The notes below the pieces were generated by a model. The model had not been told where the DNA came from. It saw only the letters and a list, made by a program, of their open reading frames with translations, and made no database searches. A program made the position numbers and the translations under genes. Below are positions 18,060 to 25,862 of a DNA stretch of 64,000 bases, piece by piece. Origin of the DNA: Anaerorhabdus sp036636695 (GTDB taxonomy: Bacteria; Bacillota_I; Bacilli_A; Erysipelotrichales; Erysipelotrichaceae); the NCBI RefSeq assembly GCF_036636695.1, contig NZ_JAVWNW010000001.1; one strand, written 5' to 3'. Within the stretch, counting starts at the first letter, position 1, and every line of letters starts with the position of its first letter.

Positions 18060-19199
18060 TTAGATGCTTGCTTTTCCGCGACAATAGGTTTGTTCAACAT
18101 CATAGTTATCTTTTAGGACAACAATGTCAGCATCATATCCTGCACAAATTTTTGCTTTGTGGTCATCAATTTTTAATAAACGGGCTGGATTTAATGTACA
18201 AGCATTAAGTGCTGCATCAAATGGTACTTGAGCATCTTCTACTAAAATTCGTAGTCCTTGGTTTATGCGCAGTGTACTACCTGCAAGTCCTTTTGTAGCT
18301 GTTAAATGAGCGCTTCCGTCAGGATAGATTTCGATTTCATTTCCACCAAAGATAAACTTGCTTCCAACTGGAGATCCTTTAGCCATTAAAGCGTCAGATA
18401 CCATGATTGTATAGTCACGTCCTTTAGTTTGGAATAAGATATTTAAGGCAGCTGGTGTAGAATGATTGCCATCACAAATAACTTCTCCAAATACATCTCT
18501 AAATCTAAATGCGGCACCAACTAAGCCATTGTTACGATGATTAAATGGTGTCATACCATTATAAATATGAGTCATTGATTTTGCACCATTAGCAACAGCC
18601 ATAAGTGCTTGATCATATGTAGCTGCACTATGTCCAATTGTTACCACAACTCCAGTATCAGAACAGTAACGTGTTAATTCGAAATTTTCATCAGTTTCTG
18701 TTGCAAGTGTAATTAATTTAATTAAACCATTTGCAGCTTTTTGATATTGTTTGAATTGTTCAACAGTTCCTGGAACGATATATTGTTCAGGTTGAGCACC
18801 TTTGTAAGTCATATCTAAATATGGACCTTCAAAATGAATACCTAAAATTTCAGCTCCTTCGTTTCCTTCGCTATGTACTTTAGCTACATTTGCTACAGCA
18901 TCAGTTAATATTTCATTACTTTGTGTAATTGTAGTTGGACAAAGACCTGTAACACCCTCAGAAGGGATATTTTTAAGCCAGTTTCTCAATCCTTCTTCTT
19001 CAGCATCATTAGTATCGAATCCATAAGCACCATGGCAATGGATATCAATAAAACCTGGAACTATGCGGTCAGTACCATAATCCTTATCAACATTTTTTTC
19101 TCCATAAGGATATACGGCTTTAATTTTTTTATCTTCAATTTCAATTTGAGCTGGGATAAATTGGCCTGAAACCCATACTCTTTTACTTTGTAGTATCAT
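18060..19199 (-). CDS. nagA: N-acetylglucosamine-6-phosphate deacetylase (NagA/AgaA type)
   Basis: A cytoplasmic amidohydrolase that removes the acetyl group from GlcNAc-6-P or GalNAc-6-P. Its 379 residues carry IDIHCHG (HxH 54-56), the metal-binding Glu of HFEGPYLD (E124), H190 of IGHSAAT, H211 of THIYNGM and the catalytic Asp of VSDALMAKG (D269), so all active-site residues are present. The start ATG has GGGAGGATC upstream. It is divergent from agaS. In this setting it most likely acts on GalNAc-6-P, but GlcNAc-6-P cannot be excluded. Confidence 0.94.
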   Translation of the reverse strand: MILQSKRVWVSGQFIPAQIEIEDKKIKAVYPYGEKNVDKDYGTDRIVPGFIDIHCHGAYGFDTNDAEEEGLRNWLKNIPSEGVTGLCPTTITQSNEILTDAVANVAKVHSEGNEGAEILGIHFEGPYLDMTYKGAQPEQYIVPGTVEQFKQYQKAANGLIKLITLATETDENFELTRYCSDTGVVVTIGHSAATYDQALMAVANGAKSMTHIYNGMTPFNHRNNGLVGAAFRFRDVFGEVICDGNHSTPAALNILFQTKGRDYTIMVSDALMAKGSPVGSKFIFGGNEIEIYPDGSAHLTATKGLAGSTLRINQGLRILVEDAQVPFDAALNACTLNPARLLKIDDHKAKICAGYDADIVVLKDNYDVEQTYCRGKASI

Positions 19200-19224
19200 G
19201 ATTGATCCTCCCTTGTATGTATTA

Positions 19225-19253
19225 ATTATATTTTAGACTATAAAGAAAGTCTA
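19225..19253 (-). promoter_or_regulatory. Promoter of nagA
   Basis: Read on the minus strand: TAGACT (-35, 19253-19248), a 17-bp spacer, and TATAAT (-10, 19230-19225). The -35 hexamer is one arm of an inverted repeat TAGACT-8-AGTCTA (19234-19253), a likely operator. Confidence 0.65.
19233..19248. promoter_or_regulatory. Copy 1 of a shared motif in GalNAc-locus promoters
   Basis: TTAGACTATAAAGAAA. It is 15/16 identical to the copy at 22295-22310 (before EIIB) and 13/16 to the minus-strand copy at 27196-27211 (before kbaZ). A candidate binding site for the AraC-type regulator of the locus. Confidence 0.45.
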
Positions 19254-19298
19254 TGTTTATACTTTTTAACAATGAAATTATATGTTTCAACTAAATTA

Positions 19299-19326
19299 TT
19301 GTACTTTAGGTTAGAGTTGCTATAAT
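19299..19326 (+). promoter_or_regulatory. Promoter of agaS-EIIA
   Basis: TTGTAC (19299-19304), a 16-bp spacer ending in TGC, and TATAAT (19321-19326). It combines a usable -35 with a perfect extended -10. Confidence 0.75.
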
Positions 19327-19355
19327 AAAATCATAAGAAGGTAGGAGGAAAATTT

Positions 19356-20528
19356 ATGACAATTTTTGGATTTACAGCAGATGAACTAAAGGCAAAAACA
19401 GCAACATTTACAGCTACAGAAATTCATCAACAACCTGAAACTTGGGTTAAAACAATTAACCAAGTAAAAGCAATGAAGGAAGATATTAAGAAATTTTTAA
19501 GTCAAGTAACTAGCCAAGCTGATTACGATATTATTTTAACTGGAGCAGGAACAAGTGAGTTTGTAGGTAATGCACTATTCTCTTATCTTAATAAATGTAC
19601 AAATTATAAAATCAAATCATATGGTACAACAGATATTACTGCAACTCCTGAAAACTATGTATCAAGTGTAAAGCCTACATTATTGATTAGTTTTGGACGT
19701 TCAGGTAATTCTCCAGAATCAATTGGAGCAGTAGATGCAGCAGAAGCAGTTACAAAAAATATTTATCATTTATTTGTAACATGTAATAAAAATGGTGCTT
19801 TATCAAAACGTGCTGAAGGAAAGAGCAATTGCTTAGCAATCAATCTTACTGATGAAACACATGACCAATCTTTTGCAATGACTTCATCATTTACAAATAT
19901 GTATTTAGCTACATTATTGAGTTTCAATTTAGATAACTTAGATGAAACAGCAAAAGAAGTTGAAGCAATTATCGCAAATGTAACTAAAATGGTTGATCAT
20001 GACTTCACTGTTTGCCAAGATGTAGTGAAAGCTTATGACTTCAATCGTATCGTTTATCTTGGAAGTAATACTTTAAAAGGAATTGCTCAAGAATCAGCAT
20101 TAAAAATGCTAGAATTGACTGCCGGTAAAGTGGTTACAATGTTTGATACACCACTAGGATTTAGACATGGACCTAAATCAATTATCAATGATGAGACATT
20201 AACTGTTATCTATTTAAGTGATAATGCCTATACTCGTCAATATGAAATTGACCTTATTAAAGAGATGAGTGGACAACGTAAAGGTAACAAAATCTTTGCG
20301 GTTTGCAATACACCAAGTGAAGAAGTTGAAAAATTAGTTGATTTCTATTATTGCTATGAGGCAACTTCTCATGATAATATTTTCTTAGGATTAGAATATA
20401 TCGTTGTTGCACAACTAATTGCATTGTTTAAATCAATAGCATATGATATTACACCAGACAATCCATGTCCAAGTGGAGAAGTTAATCGTGTAGTAAAGGG
20501 TGTAACTTTATACCCATATTCTAAATAG
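19356..20528 (+). CDS. agaS: SIS-domain sugar-phosphate isomerase/deaminase, AgaS type
   Basis: AgaS converts galactosamine-6-P to tagatose-6-P with release of ammonia. The 390-residue product has two SIS domains; the first shows ILTGAGTSEFVG and LLISFGRSGNSPES, the second VYLGSNTLKGIAQESALKMLELT followed by GFRHGPKS. Length and order match AgaS rather than GlmS or NagB. GGTAGGAGG precedes the ATG. It is directly upstream of PTS EIIA, and a GalNAc/galactosamine role is inferred from the nearby nagA, kbaZ and mannose-family PTS. Confidence 0.87.
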   Translation: MTIFGFTADELKAKTATFTATEIHQQPETWVKTINQVKAMKEDIKKFLSQVTSQADYDIILTGAGTSEFVGNALFSYLNKCTNYKIKSYGTTDITATPENYVSSVKPTLLISFGRSGNSPESIGAVDAAEAVTKNIYHLFVTCNKNGALSKRAEGKSNCLAINLTDETHDQSFAMTSSFTNMYLATLLSFNLDNLDETAKEVEAIIANVTKMVDHDFTVCQDVVKAYDFNRIVYLGSNTLKGIAQESALKMLELTAGKVVTMFDTPLGFRHGPKSIINDETLTVIYLSDNAYTRQYEIDLIKEMSGQRKGNKIFAVCNTPSEEVEKLVDFYYCYEATSHDNIFLGLEYIVVAQLIALFKSIAYDITPDNPCPSGEVNRVVKGVTLYPYSK

Positions 20529-20539
20529 GAGGAATAAAG

Positions 20540-20974
20540 ATGATTGGTATTGTTATTACAGGACACGGAAATTTTGGTTCAGGGATTACTAGCTCAGTTA
20601 AGTTGATTGCAGGTATGCCTGAAAAATATGAAGTTGTAGACTTTGTACAAGAAGACTCTGTAGAAGATTTAGAGTCAAAACTAAATAAAGCTATCGACAA
20701 TTTAAAAGAGTGTGATGGAATTATTATGTTCACTGACTTAGTGGGTGGATCTCCATTTAAGACATCTGTTGAAATCTCTATGAAAAGAGATGAAAAGATT
20801 ATTGTTCTTGGAGGAACTAACTTAGGTATGGTTATTGAAACTTCAATGGCTAGAGGATTTATGGAAGATGCTGAAGCATTAGCAGACATGGCTGTAAATA
20901 CTGGTAAAGACCAAGTTATTAAATACACATATACTGAACGTAGCGAAGAAACATTAGAAGGCGACGGAATTTAG
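20540..20974 (+). CDS. PTS EIIA component, mannose/fructose/sorbose family
   Basis: A cytoplasmic phosphocarrier that takes phosphate from HPr and passes it to EIIB. The 144-residue product begins MIGIVITGHGNFGSG, in which H9 is the expected phosphorylation site, and contains the FTDLVGGSPF loop of the family. TAGGAGG precedes the ATG, 11 bp after agaS. The EIIB, EIIC and EIID genes lie 1.4 kb away beyond the convergent regulator, so the transporter is split over two transcripts. Confidence 0.93.
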   Translation: MIGIVITGHGNFGSGITSSVKLIAGMPEKYEVVDFVQEDSVEDLESKLNKAIDNLKECDGIIMFTDLVGGSPFKTSVEISMKRDEKIIVLGGTNLGMVIETSMARGFMEDAEALADMAVNTGKDQVIKYTYTERSEETLEGDGI

Positions 20975-20980
20975 TAATTA

Positions 20981-21010
20981 AAACTCAAGCAAATTTTGCT
21001 TGAGTTTTTT
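20981..21010. terminator. Bidirectional terminator
   Basis: AAACTCAAGC (20981-20990) pairs with GCTTGAGTTT (20998-21007), with T-runs on both strands, between the convergent EIIA and araC-type genes. Confidence 0.85.
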
Positions 21011-22169
21011 AGTCATAAATTTTCTTTGCGTAATCACTAGGTGTAATGTTATATCGATGAGTAAATTTTCTAGAAAAATAATGGATTGAATTAAAACCAA
21101 GCATAGATGATATTTCACTAATTGTATATTCCGATTTTTTAATCAATACTTTACTTTTCGCAAGCTTAGCTTCATTAATATATTGTTTTGGGGCAATTTT
21201 CAGATTGTCTCTAAATAAATTTTGTAAGCTAGATCGACTAATTGAGAAACGATCACAGATGTCATCAACTGGAAGAGGTTCAAGTATTTTTTCATTAATG
21301 TATGCAAGAATTTCTTCTAATAATTCATTTTCAAAATGTTGATGAATAGGGGTAGCAGGTTTTGTGATATGTTCTTCCAAATCATATTGTAGTAAATGAA
21401 GAAGTAATTCTTGTAAATAAGAAAGCATGAGATCCTTACTGTAAGGTAGTGGAGATGTGGTTTCTTTTACAAATTTATCTAGGATTTGATAATACTCACG
21501 AGGACAGTGGAAGACACGATTAATAATATTCGCATAATCTTGCAAGTTAGATTCAAATATAATTGTGAGATAACTACATGGCTCATTGGATTTGATTTCT
21601 TGGTTGTGGTATTGATTCGGTCCGTAGACAAGCAAATCATAATTTTTTAATGTAAATTCCACTCCTTCAACATTTGTTTCAAGTGTACCTGAATCAACAA
21701 AGGTAATTTCAAAATAGCCGTGGCTTTCACCGGGGAAAATATATCCAGGAGATTTTACCATGTAATAATATGCACAAATTTCACTTACCATAAATTTAGG
21801 GCAAATTGGTTCATAAGAAATATTTCTTTGTAAATCAAGTGATTTTTTCTTTGTGCTTGGATACGTATAAAAATTAAGCATAGATAAAGAAGTGAGTGTA
21901 ATGAAAGAAAAATACTCACCTTTATTTATTTTGAAATTACGATGAATTACAAATAGTTGTGGCTCGACAGTTAAATCTTGATTGCCGATAACGACAATCG
22001 CCATACCTTCAACAACTTCGATATAAACGCTTGTATCATAGGAATACAGCATATTTACTTCTTTATTTGTAATTTTGTATTTCTTCTTTTTTAATTTTTT
22101 GTTTGTTTTAAAAGAGTCTGTAATTTTTCCATACTTTAAGAAGTATGCACTAGTAGTTTTGTTATACAT
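21009..22169 (-). CDS. AraC family transcriptional regulator of the sugar locus
   Basis: The 386-residue product ends in a double helix-turn-helix AraC domain (about 285-384: YINEKILEPLPVDDICDRFSISRSSLQNLF, then TISEISSMLGFNSIHYFSRKF). The central part (about 150-240, with FPGESHGYFEITFVDSGTLET) is a cupin-type sensor domain. The first about 110 residues are an extra region I do not recognise, which makes the protein longer than most AraC members. The frame is open to 22205, but GGGTGAT fits ATG 22169. It lies between the two PTS transcripts and is probably their regulator. Confidence 0.85.
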   Translation of the reverse strand: MYNKTTSAYFLKYGKITDSFKTNKKLKKKKYKITNKEVNMLYSYDTSVYIEVVEGMAIVVIGNQDLTVEPQLFVIHRNFKINKGEYFSFITLTSLSMLNFYTYPSTKKKSLDLQRNISYEPICPKFMVSEICAYYYMVKSPGYIFPGESHGYFEITFVDSGTLETNVEGVEFTLKNYDLLVYGPNQYHNQEIKSNEPCSYLTIIFESNLQDYANIINRVFHCPREYYQILDKFVKETTSPLPYSKDLMLSYLQELLLHLLQYDLEEHITKPATPIHQHFENELLEEILAYINEKILEPLPVDDICDRFSISRSSLQNLFRDNLKIAPKQYINEAKLAKSKVLIKKSEYTISEISSMLGFNSIHYFSRKFTHRYNITPSDYAKKIYD

Positions 22170-22294
22170 AGTATCACCCACATAAAGTATACATGAAATT
22201 TTCACAATTTCATCACATTTTGATTATTAGTTTTAAAAATAGTACTAAAAAGTGCAAACGCAATATTGAAAATTATAAAACAATTTTTCGACAA

Positions 22295-22310
22295 TTAGAC
22301 TATAATGAAA
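22295..22310. promoter_or_regulatory. Copy 2 of the shared GalNAc-locus motif
   Basis: TTAGACTATAATGAAA, within the promoter region of EIIB-EIIC-EIID. It contains a TATAAT (22301-22306) that lacks a properly spaced -35. An alternative reading is -35 TCGACA (22288-22293), 18 bp, -10 TATAGA (22312-22317), with the motif filling the spacer. Confidence 0.45.
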
Positions 22311-22314
22311 CTAT

Positions 22315-22328
22315 AGAAAGCGTTTACT
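22315..22328. promoter_or_regulatory. cre-like site (CcpA operator)
   Basis: AGAAAGCGTTTACT matches the catabolite-responsive element TGWAARCGYTWNCW at 13 of 14 positions (A for the first T). It overlaps or directly follows the -10 region of the EIIBCD promoter, a position that gives glucose repression. A weaker half-match, TGCAAACG, is at 22253-22260. Confidence 0.6.
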
Positions 22329-22376
22329 TCTTGGGAAGGGGATAGATGCATTCTTAAAATGAAGGGGAGGATGAAA

Positions 22377-22853
22377 ATGCCAAACATTTTATTAACAAGA
22401 ATTGACAATCGTTTGATTCATGGACAAGTTGCAACTCAATGGACAAGTTCTATTGGAGCTAATTTATTGTTAGTTGCAAATGATGATGTAGCTAATAACA
22501 CATTCCGTCAAGGTTTGATGGATATGGCTGCACCTAGCTATGCTCAAACTCGTTATTGGACAATTCAAAAAACAATCGACACAATTCACAAAGCTTCAGA
22601 CGCACAAAAAATCTTTATCATATGTGAGAATCCACAAGATGTATTAAAACTAGTTGAGGGTGGAGTACCTATCAAAAAAGTTAACATTGGAAACATGCAT
22701 ATGTCTGAAGGTAAGCGTCAAGTAGCGGGATCAGTTGCTGTTGATGCCTCTGATGTTGAGGCGTTCGAAAAGCTTCGTAACCTAGGTGTAGAACTTGAAA
22801 TTAGAAAAGTTCCATCTATGGCTTCTGAAGACGTAGAGAAATTATTTAAATAA
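22377..22853 (+). CDS. PTS EIIB component, mannose/fructose/sorbose family
   Basis: EIIB transfers phosphate to the incoming sugar. The 158-residue product begins MPNILLTRIDNRLIHGQVATQW, with the family's phosphorylated His at H15. GGGGAGG (22364-22370) places the start at 22377; ATGs at 22359 and 22371 are before or touching the ribosome binding site. It is first in the EIIB-EIIC-EIID operon, with a roughly 60-nt leader containing the cre-like site. Confidence 0.94.
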   Translation: MPNILLTRIDNRLIHGQVATQWTSSIGANLLLVANDDVANNTFRQGLMDMAAPSYAQTRYWTIQKTIDTIHKASDAQKIFIICENPQDVLKLVEGGVPIKKVNIGNMHMSEGKRQVAGSVAVDASDVEAFEKLRNLGVELEIRKVPSMASEDVEKLFK

Positions 22854-22878
22854 TCATACAGAAAGGTGATAGATAAAC

Positions 22879-23727
22879 ATGGAATTTAATATTATTCAAA
22901 TATTACTTGTTGGTGTCGTTGGTTTTATCGGCGGTATTGACCAATTTAGTTTCCTTGAATCATTGTATCGCCCAATTGTTATGGGACCTGTAGTTGGAGC
23001 TATCCTTGGTAACTTCGATTTAGGACTTAAAATTGGGGCTTCTTATGAACTTCTAATGATTGGTAGTATGCCAATCGGTGGAGCTCAACCTCCAAATGCT
23101 GTATTAGGAGGAATCATGGCTGTTGTATTCGCAATTGCCTTAAATCAACCAGATTTCGAATCTGCTTTAGCTCTTGCAATCCCATTCGGATTACTTGGAC
23201 AACAAGCAGTTAACGTTTGGTTCACAATTTCTGCTCCTGCAATGTCAAAAGCTGACAGCATGGCTGCAAAAGGTGACATAAAAGGTATCGAAAGACTTAA
23301 CCTTGGCTTAATGCTTGGTATTGGTGCTCTATTTGCAGTTCTTGCAATGATCGGTACTGGTGCTGGACAAGCAGTAGGGGTTATGCTTTCTGAAGCTGTT
23401 CCTGCTTGGATCTGGACAGGTCTAGGCGCTGCTGGTGGTATGATGCGTTATGTAGGATTTGCCGTATTAATGAAAGTTATGATTTCTGGTGAATTCTGGA
23501 CTGTATTAATCGCTGGTTTCGCAATGGCTACATTAGTAGACAGAGCATTCTCAAAACTTGTATTTACTGATGGCGTTGCTACTGGTATTACAGGAAATGG
23601 TGCTTATACTCTAGTAATCATTGCTATTATCGGTGGAGCATTAGCATACTATGACTTCCAAATCAATACGAAGATCAAAGCAAATGCTGGTGGTTCAGGA
23701 AAGGGGGACTATAGTGATGGCATCTAA
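22879..23727 (+). CDS. PTS EIIC component, mannose/sorbose family
   Basis: The membrane channel part of the transporter. It has 282 residues with about seven hydrophobic segments and the family motifs GGIDQFSFLESLYRPIVMGP near the N-terminus and GASYELLMIGSMPIGGAQPPNAV. GAAAGGTGAT precedes the ATG. Its end overlaps the EIID start by 11 bp, consistent with coupled translation of EIIC and EIID, which form one membrane complex. Confidence 0.93.
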   Translation: MEFNIIQILLVGVVGFIGGIDQFSFLESLYRPIVMGPVVGAILGNFDLGLKIGASYELLMIGSMPIGGAQPPNAVLGGIMAVVFAIALNQPDFESALALAIPFGLLGQQAVNVWFTISAPAMSKADSMAAKGDIKGIERLNLGLMLGIGALFAVLAMIGTGAGQAVGVMLSEAVPAWIWTGLGAAGGMMRYVGFAVLMKVMISGEFWTVLIAGFAMATLVDRAFSKLVFTDGVATGITGNGAYTLVIIAIIGGALAYYDFQINTKIKANAGGSGKGDYSDGI

Positions 23728-24547
23728 TTTAGCAAACACATACAAGAATACGACTCCTGCTCAACCTCTTGATAAGAAAACTCTTAACAAAATGGTTTGG
23801 CGTTCATTATTCTTACAAATGTCTTTCAACTTTGAACGTATGCAAGCTGCTGGTTGGCTATATGGAATTCTTCCAGGTTTGGAAAAAATTCATACTGACA
23901 AAGAAGACCTTGCTCTTTCAATGGGACATAACTTAGACTTCTTTAACACTCACCCATTCTTAGTAACATTCGTTATGGGTATCGTTCTTTCATTAGAACA
24001 ACAAAAAGCTGATGTAACAACTATCCGTGCGGTACGTGTTGCTGCTATGGGACCTTTAGGTGGTATCGGGGATGCTATTTTCTGGTTAACATTAGTTCCA
24101 ATCGCTGCAGGTATCGGTGCTAACTTATCTCTTGAAGGAAATATCTTAGGACCTATTCTATTCTTAGTTCTATTCAATGCAGTTCAATTCGGAGTTCGTT
24201 ACGGATTAATGTATTGGTCATATGATTTAGGAAGCAAAGCTATTGAAGCATTAACTAAAAATGCTAAAGAATTTACTCATGCTGCTTCATTATTAGGTAT
24301 CTTCGTAGTAGGTGCTCTAATTTCTAACATGGGTGGTACAACTATCGCTTTAACAATTCCTAATGGGAACTCTCCTATCGTATTACAATCTGTATTAGAT
24401 AGTATTTTCCCTAAATTAATTCCTCTTGCATTAACTATGCTTATGTATTGGTTAATTGCTAAAAAGAATTTTACAGTTATCAAATGTATCCTATTACTTT
24501 TAGTATTAGGTATCCTTGGTGCTGTACCATTCATCGGTTTGTTCTAA
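23717..24547 (+). CDS. PTS EIID component, mannose/fructose/sorbose family
   Basis: EIID is found only in this PTS family and pairs with EIIC. The 276-residue product has the hallmarks QMSFNFERMQAAGWLYGILPGL near the N-terminus, AMGPLGGIGDAIFW in the middle and a hydrophobic C-terminus. AAGGGGG (23701-23707) marks ATG 23717; the open frame back to 23651 lies within EIIC. With EIIA, EIIB and EIIC a full transporter is encoded. The sugar is not readable from sequence; GalNAc or galactosamine is inferred from the neighbours. Confidence 0.93.
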   Translation: MASNLANTYKNTTPAQPLDKKTLNKMVWRSLFLQMSFNFERMQAAGWLYGILPGLEKIHTDKEDLALSMGHNLDFFNTHPFLVTFVMGIVLSLEQQKADVTTIRAVRVAAMGPLGGIGDAIFWLTLVPIAAGIGANLSLEGNILGPILFLVLFNAVQFGVRYGLMYWSYDLGSKAIEALTKNAKEFTHAASLLGIFVVGALISNMGGTTIALTIPNGNSPIVLQSVLDSIFPKLIPLALTMLMYWLIAKKNFTVIKCILLLLVLGILGAVPFIGLF

Positions 24548-24549
24548 AC

Positions 24550-24615
24550 CGGATTACATTAATAATCCGTAACCTTCATATAAAAAGGTGTTTGCGTAAG
24601 CAACACCTTTTTTTC
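24550..24615 (+). terminator. Terminator after EIID (two hairpins)
   Basis: A first hairpin, CGGATTA/TAATCCG (24550-24569), is followed by the main terminator at 24582-24615: a 13-bp stem with one bulged T, GTAA loop and T7 tail. Confidence 0.88.
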
Positions 24616-24666
24616 TATGTAAGATGCTAAATTTCGATTATACTAGAAATAGAAAATAGGTGGAAT

Positions 24667-25836
24667 ATGGAAGTATTCAATATAACAAAGAAACAGGCAA
24701 GACAATTTCTATTACTAAAACATGGACTACTTGGTGAATATAAATTTGAAGAAAAAAAAGGTATTCAAGAGTTTGTTGAACAGGTAGGCTGTATTCAATT
24801 TGATCCCATTGATGCATGTGGTAAGAATGCGGATTTAGTTTTACTGTCACGTATTAAAAACTATAAAAAGACAATGCTGTATGAACTATTGTATCAAGAG
24901 CGAACGCTTATTGATTATTTTGATAAAAACTTATCTATTTTTAGTATGAGTGATTGGCCATATTTTTTGCGTAGACATCATGAATATGATTATATGACAA
25001 GATATGATAAGGGAATTAAACCGGCATGTGATGAAATCAAAAATGAGATTAGACTACGAGGTCCTTTATGCTCTAATGATTTTTCAAGAGATAAACATAT
25101 TATTGGAACTTGGGGGAGTAAATCGAGTTTAGCGCGTGCTGTTTTAGAACATTTATATTTCACTGGAGAACTTGCCATTCATCATAAAAAAGGGACAATT
25201 AAATATTATGATTGTATTGAAAATTGTATTCCTTCAAAACTATTAAATAAAAAAGATCCAAATAAAGAATTATCGGATTTTCAAAGCTGGTTAGTATTAA
25301 GACGTATCAAATCAGTAGGTTTATTATGGAATAAGGCATCAGATGCTTATTTGTGCATAAGTGAACTTAAAACACCTGTACGTACAGCAATTTTTAATGA
25401 CTTGATTAAACATAATAAAATAGTTGAAGTCAATGTTGAAGGCTGTAAAGAAAAATTATATTGTGCTAAAGAAGATATTTCATTAATTCATCAAATTATC
25501 GCAAGCTCACCATTAAAAAAGCGTTGTGAATTTATAGCACCACTGGATAATTTACTTTGGGATAGAAAATTAATTAAAGAATTATTTAATTTTGAATATA
25601 CATGGGAGATATATATACCAGAGGAAAAGCGTAAATTTGGATATTATGTTTTACCGATTCTTTATGGAGATGAGTTTATTGGACGTATTGAAGCTATTTA
25701 CACGAAGAAGACAAAAGAACTTGTGGTTAAAAACATTTGGTATGAACCTAGTGTTAAAATAACAAAAACACATCAAACTTTAATCACAAAGCAATTAAAA
25801 AAACTTGAACGAATGAATCAAGAAGAAATAAATTAA
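24667..25836 (+). CDS. Winged-helix DNA glycosylase-like protein (YcaQ/AlkX family)
   Basis: The 389-residue product fits the HTH_42 (DUF1006) family, whose E. coli member YcaQ unhooks interstrand crosslinks in DNA. It carries a Gln-aromatic-Asp motif, QFD (44-46) in VGCIQFDPIDACG, matching the catalytic motif described for YcaQ. The middle has RRHHEYDYM and the C-terminal third has FIAPLDNLLWDRKLI, both typical. AATAGGTGGA precedes the ATG. It lies between two sugar genes but has its own terminators, so there is no evidence that it joins the sugar pathway. Confidence 0.82.
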   Translation: MEVFNITKKQARQFLLLKHGLLGEYKFEEKKGIQEFVEQVGCIQFDPIDACGKNADLVLLSRIKNYKKTMLYELLYQERTLIDYFDKNLSIFSMSDWPYFLRRHHEYDYMTRYDKGIKPACDEIKNEIRLRGPLCSNDFSRDKHIIGTWGSKSSLARAVLEHLYFTGELAIHHKKGTIKYYDCIENCIPSKLLNKKDPNKELSDFQSWLVLRRIKSVGLLWNKASDAYLCISELKTPVRTAIFNDLIKHNKIVEVNVEGCKEKLYCAKEDISLIHQIIASSPLKKRCEFIAPLDNLLWDRKLIKELFNFEYTWEIYIPEEKRKFGYYVLPILYGDEFIGRIEAIYTKKTKELVVKNIWYEPSVKITKTHQTLITKQLKKLERMNQEEIN

Positions 25837-25861
25837 AAAAAGTGACAAAGTCACTTTTTTG
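25835..25861. terminator. Bidirectional terminator
   Basis: AGTGAC/GTCACT stem extended by A6/T6 around an AAA loop, between the convergent YcaQ-like and kbaZ genes. Confidence 0.85.
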
Positions 25862-25862
25862 T

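Noticed and set aside
20521..20928. 135-codon antisense frame opposite PTS EIIA
   Set aside because: The plus-strand EIIA has the active-site His, ribosome binding site and operon context; the antisense frame has none of these.
22288..22306. -35 TCGACA with -10 TATAAT before EIIB
   Set aside because: The spacer is only 7 bp. Either another -10 (22312-22317) is used or an activator is needed.
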